Below are positions 1-3,670 of a stretch of 6,692 nt of DNA, one piece after another. The notes beneath the pieces are model-generated. The model did no database searches, was not told the DNA's origin, and saw only the letters and a list, made by a program, of their open reading frames with translations. Origin of the DNA: an uncultured Methylococcaceae bacterium (lineage in GTDB: Bacteria > Pseudomonadota > Gammaproteobacteria > Methylococcales > Methylomonadaceae); the NCBI GenBank assembly GCA_903903365.1, contig CAIUYS010000459.1, positions 1-6,692 of the forward strand, in the 5' to 3' direction. Every line of letters begins with the position of its first letter. The stretch's first letter is position 1. Made by a program: the position numbers and the translations under genes.

Positions 1-491
1 CCATGCGCATGGCGTGGGCGCAACATAAAACCGATTTAATCAACCAGTTTACTGATGAGTTAGCCGATCGGGTGCGTATTTATCGACCGGACATGAAGAC
101 CGCGCGTAATTTTTATGCACTGCCTTTGTTAAAGCCCTACAGCGAAGAATGGTACGCACAATCCTATCAATCTTTTTTAGCGCATTATGATTATGTTGCC
201 ATAGAAGCCATGCCTTTTATGGAAGAAGCCAAAAATCCCAAGCAATGGCTTACACAATTGGTAAAAGCGGCAGCCAAACAGCCCGAGGGGCTTAAAAAAA
301 CCGTGTTTGAGTTGCAAGCGGTGAACTGGAAAACCCAAGAGAAAATCCCCATGCCGGTCTTTATTGAACAACTGGAGCTATTGAAAAAATTGGGCGTCAG
401 TCATATCGGCTATTATCCCGATAATGTGTTTACGGATCAGCCGCGTTTAACGGATTTACAGCAGCATTTTTCGCTACATGCCAGACCATGA
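1..491 (+). CDS. pgaB: PgaB, C-terminal part (poly-beta-1,6-N-acetyl-D-glucosamine N-deacetylase/hydrolase), 5' end outside window
   Basis: The last 162 codons of a gene that enters from the left. PgaB is the periplasmic/outer-membrane lipoprotein that partly de-N-acetylates PGA before export. It has an N-terminal polysaccharide deacetylase domain (not in the window) and a C-terminal TIM-barrel glycoside-hydrolase-like domain, to which this part belongs. Recognisable family segments in the visible part are KTARNFYALPLL (about residues 32-43), SEEWYAQSYQSFLAHYDY (47-64), AIEAMPFMEE (67-76), TVFELQAVNW (100-109) and GVSHIGYYPDN followed by QPRL (131-149). These align well with the end of E. coli PgaB as I recall it. 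The ATG at position 3 is an internal methionine, not the real start. The stop overlaps the pgaC start by 4 bp (ATGA), so the two are translationally coupled. No frameshift is seen. Confidence 0.93.
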   Translation, partial: MRMAWAQHKTDLINQFTDELADRVRIYRPDMKTARNFYALPLLKPYSEEWYAQSYQSFLAHYDYVAIEAMPFMEEAKNPKQWLTQLVKAAAKQPEGLKKTVFELQAVNWKTQEKIPMPVFIEQLELLKKLGVSHIGYYPDNVFTDQPRLTDLQQHFSLHARP

Positions 492-1816
492 ATAGCTCCT
501 TGCAGCACCTAAGCGCTTTGCTACAAACTCAATGGCATCAAGTGTTGCTGGCATGGCAACCGCTGGATGCAGCCATCGAAGGTTTTATTTATTACTATCC
601 TTTGTTTATGGCTTACATCTGGATGTTTGGCGCGATTATTTTTTATAGCCGCTATGAATGGCATCAGCAAGGCAATGCCGAACATCTGCCAGAATTAAAG
701 GATTACCCGCCTGTTTCCATTTTAATTCCCTGTTATAACGAAGCCGAAAATATTCGTGAAACCATAGACGTTTTATTGCGACAAAAATACCCCGACTATG
801 AAATTATCGCGATTAATGACGGCAGTAAAGACAACACTCTGGAAATATTGCAGGACTTGGCCGAACAACACCCTCAGCTTCGTGTAATCAATTTACATAC
901 CAACCAAGGCAAAGCGATGGGCTTGCGCACCGCTGCCTTGCTGGCTAATAGTGAAATTCTGATTTGCATTGACGGTGATGCGCTGCTGGCTCCCGAAGCC
1001 ATTGCCTGGATGGTACGTCATTTTAATGATAATCCCACCGTCGGTGCCGTTACCGGTAATCCACGCATACGCAATCGCTCGACTTTATTAGGCCGGATTC
1101 AGGTGGGTGAATTTTCAGCCATTGTCGGCATGATTAAACGGGCGCAACGTTCTTACGGCAAAGTATTTACCGTCTCCGGCGTTATCGCCGCCTTCCGTAA
1201 ATCCGCATTGCATGACGTGGGTTATTGGAGCAACGATATGGTCACCGAAGACATCGATATCAGTTGGAAATTGCAATTAGCCGGCTGGACTATCTATTTT
1301 GAACCCAACGCTTTGTGCTGGGTGTTGATGCCGGAAACCCTGGATGGCTTGTGGCAACAACGGGCACGCTGGGCGCAGGGTGGCACCGAAGTATTACTGC
1401 GCTATTTCCCCGCCCTGTTTCGTTGGTCATCCCGAGGTATGTGGTTGTTATACGGTGAATGCTTAATCAGTATTTTCTGGGCATTTTTGATTCTGTTGCA
1501 TTTACTCTATGTACCAGTGGCGTTGCTTAACGAATCAACCAATCAATCGTTACATGATTTAAGCCCCAGTTGGACCAGCATGTTGTTAAGCCTGACCTGT
1601 TTAATACAATTTGGCGTCAGCCTGTTTATCGATTCGCGTTACGAAGCGAGTACCGGCGGCGTTGCGCGTTATTATTACTGGATGGTGTGGTATCCCATTG
1701 TGTACTGGCTTATCAACGTTGGTACCACAATTGTAGGTTCCGTTCGGGCGATAAAAAAGAAGCGCGGACTGCGTGCTGTATGGGTTACCGTAGACAGAGG
1801 CTTGCGCCATAAATGA
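488..1816 (+). CDS. pgaC: PgaC, poly-beta-1,6-N-acetyl-D-glucosamine synthase (GT2 family, inner membrane)
   Basis: A processive family-2 glycosyltransferase that polymerises UDP-GlcNAc into the biofilm polysaccharide PGA at the inner membrane, together with PgaD. The length of 442 aa is close to the 441 aa of E. coli PgaC. An N-terminal membrane segment lies at about 33-54, then the cytoplasmic catalytic domain. That domain shows the nucleotide-binding Asp in IAINDGSKD (D111), the DGDA motif (D162-D164), the catalytic TED (253-255) and the QRARW signature (Q291, R294, W295). Membrane segments follow at about 316-345, 363-383 and 396-418. The GAVTGNPRIRNRSTLLG and FTVSGVIAAFRKSAL stretches are nearly family-identical. 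The start overlaps the pgaB stop by 4 bp and lacks a good Shine-Dalgarno, as expected for coupled translation. The stop overlaps pgaD by 4 bp. In E. coli, c-di-GMP stimulates the PgaC-PgaD pair; the same control here is inferred. Confidence 0.97.
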   Translation: MNSSLQHLSALLQTQWHQVLLAWQPLDAAIEGFIYYYPLFMAYIWMFGAIIFYSRYEWHQQGNAEHLPELKDYPPVSILIPCYNEAENIRETIDVLLRQKYPDYEIIAINDGSKDNTLEILQDLAEQHPQLRVINLHTNQGKAMGLRTAALLANSEILICIDGDALLAPEAIAWMVRHFNDNPTVGAVTGNPRIRNRSTLLGRIQVGEFSAIVGMIKRAQRSYGKVFTVSGVIAAFRKSALHDVGYWSNDMVTEDIDISWKLQLAGWTIYFEPNALCWVLMPETLDGLWQQRARWAQGGTEVLLRYFPALFRWSSRGMWLLYGECLISIFWAFLILLHLLYVPVALLNESTNQSLHDLSPSWTSMLLSLTCLIQFGVSLFIDSRYEASTGGVARYYYWMVWYPIVYWLINVGTTIVGSVRAIKKKRGLRAVWVTVDRGLRHK

Positions 1817-2259
1817 AAGGCTATATTATTAATGCACCGCATTTGCAAAGTCTGCAAAAACGCTTGGGCGCTTTATTCGCTTGGGCGATTTGTTGGGTGA
1901 TGTGGATTTATTTATTGGTGCCTTTGGTCACCTTATGCAGTTGGGTGCTGGGCGATAAAAAAATGATCAATCAAATGCGCTGGTTTGGCGGTTATAAAAG
2001 CCTGCTGGAACTGATGGAAATATACGCTGTAACCTTACTAATTATGGCTGCGCTTTGGTTGGTTTGGGTACTTTATCGTGCCTTACGGAAGCGGTCAATA
2101 CTACTGGCAGCGCAAAAAAAAGTTAATGATACCGAGCTGTGTGCGTTTTATCAGGTAAAAGCCGATGAATTACAACAGTGCCGAACGGCTTCAATGATTA
2201 CCGTTTTTTATGACGAGAACGGACATATTGTTCACCTTGAACCCCATATAGACCGGTAG
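1813..2259 (+). CDS. pgaD: PgaD, membrane partner of the PGA synthase
   Basis: A 148-aa small inner-membrane protein in the position expected for PgaD, starting in the ATGA overlap with pgaC. It has two strong transmembrane segments (about residues 19-45 and 69-90) and a short polar C-terminal tail (about 91-148), the architecture of E. coli PgaD (137 aa). Local similarity is visible around the second segment (WLVWVLYRALR) and in the tail (AFYQVKADELQQCRTASMITVFYDENGHIV). In E. coli, PgaD binds PgaC, and c-di-GMP bound across the pair activates glycosyl transfer. PgaD diverges quickly, so the assignment rests mainly on operon position plus topology. A weak AGAGG (1796-1800) lies upstream, and coupling to pgaC probably drives translation. 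It is the last gene of the operon, and no convincing intrinsic terminator is seen before the mobile repeat begins. Confidence 0.88.
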   Translation: MKGYIINAPHLQSLQKRLGALFAWAICWVMWIYLLVPLVTLCSWVLGDKKMINQMRWFGGYKSLLELMEIYAVTLLIMAALWLVWVLYRALRKRSILLAAQKKVNDTELCAFYQVKADELQQCRTASMITVFYDENGHIVHLEPHIDR

Positions 2260-2282
2260 CTTTAATCCGGAAAAAATCACAA

Positions 2283-2327
2283 AAAATTTTCACCACGAAG
2301 AACACGAAGAACACGAAGAAAAAGAAG
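2283..2327 (+). repeat. 9-bp-periodic cacgaagaa repeat, left arm
   Basis: Three successive units of about 9 bp (CACGAAGAA) follow a ttttcac lead-in. The tract is the inverted counterpart of 3005-3047 and of 3487-3534, so it belongs to the RAYT element's outer arm and is not independent simple sequence. Similar cacgaag tracts occur in many environmental bacterial genomes (recalled, not checked here). Confidence 0.8.
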
Positions 2328-2330
2328 TTC

Positions 2331-2373
2331 CCGCTGTCCGCTGTTCCGCTGTTTCCCAAGCTCCAGCTTCCAG
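2331..2373 (+). repeat. CCGCTGT triplicate and upstream REP-like palindrome
   Basis: CCGCTGT occurs three times (2331-2337, 2338-2344, 2346-2352) and runs into CCCAAGCTCCAGCTTCCAG. The 5-bp arms AAGCT/AGCTT around a CC centre form the palindrome core. The outer flanks do not match each other: CCC on the left belongs to the CCCAAGCT...AGCTTGGG type, while TCC on the right belongs to the GGAAGCT...AGCTTCC type. Compared with 3091-3140, where both palindromes are present in full, this looks like a collapse of two adjacent palindromes into one. Confidence 0.7.
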
Positions 2374-2400
2374 TTTAGCCGCAATCATATTGGAGTCCCC

Positions 2401-2934
2401 ATGCCCAGAAGCAGTTATCGGGTCTTATACGATCCTTGTCCACATTTTTTAACGGCAACGGTAAATCACTGGTTGCCGATATTTACCCGTCCGGAAACAG
2501 TGAATATCGTGTTGGATTCTTGGCGTTTTTTACAGCGTGAAGCGGATTTTCAATTATACGGTTATGTCATTCTTGAAAATCATCTGCACCTAATCGCGGC
2601 TTCGAAGAATTTGAGTCATGATATGCAGCGCTTTAAATCCTATACGGCAAAGCAAATTATCGCGCATTTGGAGCAACACCGCTCAACCAAGCTTTTGGAC
2701 TTACTGGCGTTTTTTAAACGTGCCCATAAAAAAGAAACAACTTATCAGGTTTGGGAAGAAGGTAGTCATCCGCAGATTATCGAAACTGAGGCGGTTATGC
2801 GTCAGAAACTGGATTACATTCATCAAAACCCTGTGAAACGCGGGTATGTGGATCAACCGGAACATTGGCGTTATTCCAGTGCGCGAAACTATGCGGGTCA
2901 GGAGGGATTAATTGAGGTGATTCGCGCGTGGTGA
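2401..2934 (+). CDS. REP-associated tyrosine transposase (RAYT; Y1/HUH family, IS200-TnpA related)
   Basis: A 177-aa single-strand DNA endonuclease-type transposase of the Y1_Tnp superfamily. The HUH metal-binding motif is ENHLHLIAA (H61-L62-H63). The likely nucleophile is Y81 in RFKSYTAKQI. The C-terminal signature KLDYIHQNPVKRGYVDQPEHWRYSSARNY (residues 136-164, given in pieces: YIHQNP at 139-144, HWRYSSARNY at 155-164) is typical of RAYTs. Y81 as nucleophile is assigned by position relative to the family, not proven. The start is supported by GGAG at 2392-2395, 5 bp upstream, and by the same GGAG-ATG arrangement in the decayed copy at 3160-3170. Known RAYTs cut and join REP palindromes, and the palindromes flanking this gene are its probable substrates. 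The ORF is intact and may be active. It is a single-copy domesticated-type gene in most genomes, but here a second degenerate copy lies directly downstream. Confidence 0.92.
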   Translation: MPRSSYRVLYDPCPHFLTATVNHWLPIFTRPETVNIVLDSWRFLQREADFQLYGYVILENHLHLIAASKNLSHDMQRFKSYTAKQIIAHLEQHRSTKLLDLLAFFKRAHKKETTYQVWEEGSHPQIIETEAVMRQKLDYIHQNPVKRGYVDQPEHWRYSSARNYAGQEGLIEVIRAW

Positions 2935-2942
2935 AAGGCTCG

Positions 2943-2989
2943 GGAAGCTGGAGCTTCCAGAACTGGATTCCCAAGCTGGAGCTTGGGAA
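2943..2989 (+). repeat. Pair of REP-like palindromes downstream of the RAYT gene
   Basis: Two perfect palindromes are separated by a short linker. The first, 2943-2958 (GGAAGCTGGAGCTTCC), has 7-bp arms around GG. The second, 2968-2989, has 10-bp arms TTCCCAAGCT/AGCTTGGGAA around GG. The linker itself contributes CCAGAACTGG (2957-2966), another palindrome. The asymmetric centres (GG here, CC upstream) give the pair a direction; its reverse complement matches 3091-3140. The first palindrome begins 9 bp after the transposase stop and could also act as a transcription-attenuating hairpin. Confidence 0.88.
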
Positions 2990-3004
2990 ACAGCGAATGA
3001 ATGA

Positions 3005-3047
3005 CTTTTCTTTCTTCGTGTCTTTCGTGTCCTTCGTGGTGAAAAAT
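3005..3047 (-). repeat. 9-bp-periodic repeat, right arm (inverted)
   Basis: Repeated TTCGTGTC units end in ttcgtggtgaaaaat. On the minus strand it reads attttt-caccacgaagg-acacgaaag-acacgaag, the inverted counterpart of 2283-2327. It is continued by an A/T-rich stretch (3048-3075) that recurs as a direct repeat at 3535-3562. Confidence 0.8.
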
Positions 3048-3090
3048 AATTTCTGTTTTAGGTCATTTTTTTCGCGGGTTTCGGTCGGCT

Positions 3091-3140
3091 GTTTCCCCAA
3101 GCTCCAGCTTGGGAAACCGGTCTTGGAAGCTCTAGCTTCC
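3091..3140 (+). repeat. Pair of REP-like palindromes upstream of the RAYT remnant
   Basis: The first palindrome, about 3092-3116, has arms CCCAAGCT/AGCTTGGG around CC and continues as TTT/AAA with one unpaired C. The second, 3125-3140 (GGAAGCTCTAGCTTCC), has 7-bp arms around CT. They are joined by accggtctt. The pair is the inverted equivalent of 2943-2989 and the full-length version of the collapsed single palindrome at 2358-2373. Confidence 0.85.
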
Positions 3141-3167
3141 AGTGTAGTCTCATCACATTGGAGTCCT

Positions 3168-3278
3168 ATGCCTAAAAGCAGTTATCGGGTCTTATATGAT
3201 CCTTGTCCATATTTTTAACGGCAAAGGTAAATTAATGGTTGCCGTTATTTTTCGTCCGGAAATACTGAATTATCTTGT
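3168..3278 (+). pseudogene. 5' remnant of a RAYT transposase gene
   Basis: It begins ATGCC(T)A(A)AAGCAGTTATCGGG, nearly identical to the first codons of the intact transposase at 2401, and is preceded by the same attggagtcc leader. Translation gives MPKSSYRVLYDPCPYF and then a TAA at 3216-3218. That stop appears because a run of six T in the intact gene is five here, shifting the frame. Similarity continues out of frame (ttaacggcaa-ggtaaat, tggttgccg, cgtccggaaa-a-tgaat) to about 3278 with further stops and small indels, then ends. The HUH motif, the nucleophile and everything downstream are missing. It is clearly non-functional. Confidence 0.88.
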
Positions 3279-3337
3279 ACTTGAAGTACTTCCACTCGGG
3301 AAGCGGGAGCTTCCGGGACTGGATTCCCAAGCTGGAG

Positions 3338-3463
3338 AGACTGTGAAAGTATTATCAAAAGCAACCAAAATCAACACAAAATAGCAAAAAAACTGCTATA
3401 AGTCATTGATTCTTGGTTTCCGAAATCAAAATTCAACCCGAATTTTGAATACTTTCACAGTCT
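3338..3463. mobile_element. 126-bp MITE-like insertion with 16-bp terminal inverted repeats and 6-bp target duplication
   Basis: The ends AGACTGTGAAAGTATT (3338-3353) and AATACTTTCACAGTCT (3448-3463) are perfect inverted repeats. CTGGAG flanks both sides (3332-3337 and 3464-3469). Removing the insert and one CTGGAG restores the uninterrupted palindrome seen at 2968-2989, so this gives an internal empty-site comparison. The interior is A-rich, codes for nothing, and contains a subterminal hairpin: 3426-3434 pairs with 3440-3448 (TCAAAATTC/GAATTTTGA) around AACCC. The family of the mobilising transposase is not recognised. The end point is ambiguous by a few bases, because AG next to the left end also matches the inverted repeat. 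Confidence 0.85.
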
Positions 3464-3486
3464 CTGGAGCTTGGGAAGCAGCGAAT

Positions 3487-3534
3487 TTCTTTCTTCCTGT
3501 CCTTCCTGTCCTTCGTGTCTTCGTGGTGAAAAAT
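3487..3534 (-). repeat. 9-bp-periodic repeat, arm of the second element
   Basis: Units TTCCTGTCC, TTCCTGTCC, TTCGTGTC and TTCGTGGTGAAAAA mirror 3005-3047 with base changes. A direct repeat of the following tail (aaaataatttc-gtttta-gt-attttttttcg, 3529-3561 against 3042-3074) confirms that this is the same right end as in the first element. Confidence 0.78.
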
Positions 3535-3624
3535 AATTTCCGTTTTATGTTATTTTTTTCGGGTGATTCGATTTTTTTGTTTTTATCCTAGACGAAATAG
3601 TTTTTTTAGGTTTTAATAATTCGC

Positions 3625-3656
3625 TATAGATATAACATTTATTGATAATCATCACT
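3625..3656 (+). promoter_or_regulatory. Candidate promoter -10 and Fur-like box before the sensor kinase gene
   Basis: The AT-rich leader 3568-3670 is the only non-repeat sequence before the kinase start. It contains TATAGA (3625-3630) and TATAAC (3631-3636) as possible -10 elements; no clear -35 at standard spacing is seen. TTTATTGATAATCATCACT (3638-3656) agrees with the Fur consensus GATAATGATAATCATTATC at 13 of 19 positions, with an intact GATAATCAT core. In so AT-rich a region this could be chance. Confidence 0.25.
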
Positions 3657-3670
3657 AATTCAACCAGCCA

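Larger units (their letters stand above)
2266..3078 (+). mobile_element. RAYT/REP element (REPtron-like unit), apparently complete
   Basis: A RAYT gene bracketed by the same repeat complex in inverted orientation. On the left, reading inward, are an A-rich tract, the 9-bp 'cacgaagaa' repeat (about 2291-2326), three CCGCTGT units (2331-2352), and an AAGCTCCAGCTT palindrome (2358-2369). On the right come two palindromes (2943-2958 and 2968-2989), then the inverted 9-bp repeat (about 3005-3047) and a poly-A/T tail. The reverse complement of the right side (ggtgaaaaat at 3038-3047 onward) matches the left side almost base for base through the 'caccacgaag' tract. Such flanking inverted REP pairs are the known hallmark of RAYT loci in gammaproteobacteria. 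The outer boundaries are approximate, because similarity fades in the A/T-rich ends. No target duplication could be identified. Confidence 0.72.
3085..3567 (+). mobile_element. Second RAYT/REP element, internally deleted and interrupted by a MITE
   Basis: A defective copy of the element at 2266-3078, in the same orientation. It keeps the 5' palindrome pair (3091-3140), the start region of the transposase with its GGAG (3160-3163) and about 110 bp of decayed coding sequence. It then jumps to the 3' palindrome pair, at about 3278-3298. From ctcggga (about 3295) on, it matches the region after the intact transposase: first palindrome 3299-3314 with one mismatched arm base (GGAAGC-GGG-AGCTTCC), second palindrome split into 3324-3337 and 3464-3477 by an insertion, then the 9-bp repeat arm (3487-3534) and the A/T tail. 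Most of the transposase gene is missing, so any mobility would have to be provided in trans. The exact boundary with the first element is not certain; the two may share the 3041-3080 segment. Confidence 0.72.

Noticed and set aside
2283..2327. CRISPR-like array (regular cacgaag units)
   Set aside because: The units are about 9 bp and directly adjacent, with no spacers, so this is a short-period tandem repeat belonging to the RAYT element.
2928..3218. 96-codon open frame across the palindromes and repeat arm
   Set aside because: The predicted protein is a translation of the REP palindromes and the 9-bp repeat (WSFQNW, KLELGK, FVSFVSFVV). It ends in the remnant transposase start and has no ribosome site or family resemblance.
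3338..3463. Integron attC-like recombination site, suggested by inverted ends and an internal hairpin
   Set aside because: The perfect 16-bp outer repeats, the 6-bp target duplication and the restored palindrome point to transposon-type insertion. No integron core sites (such as GTTRRRY) were recognised at the boundaries.
3406..3591. 61-codon open frame starting inside the MITE
   Set aside because: It runs from the MITE interior through the split palindrome into the repeat arm; composition and position mark it as chance.
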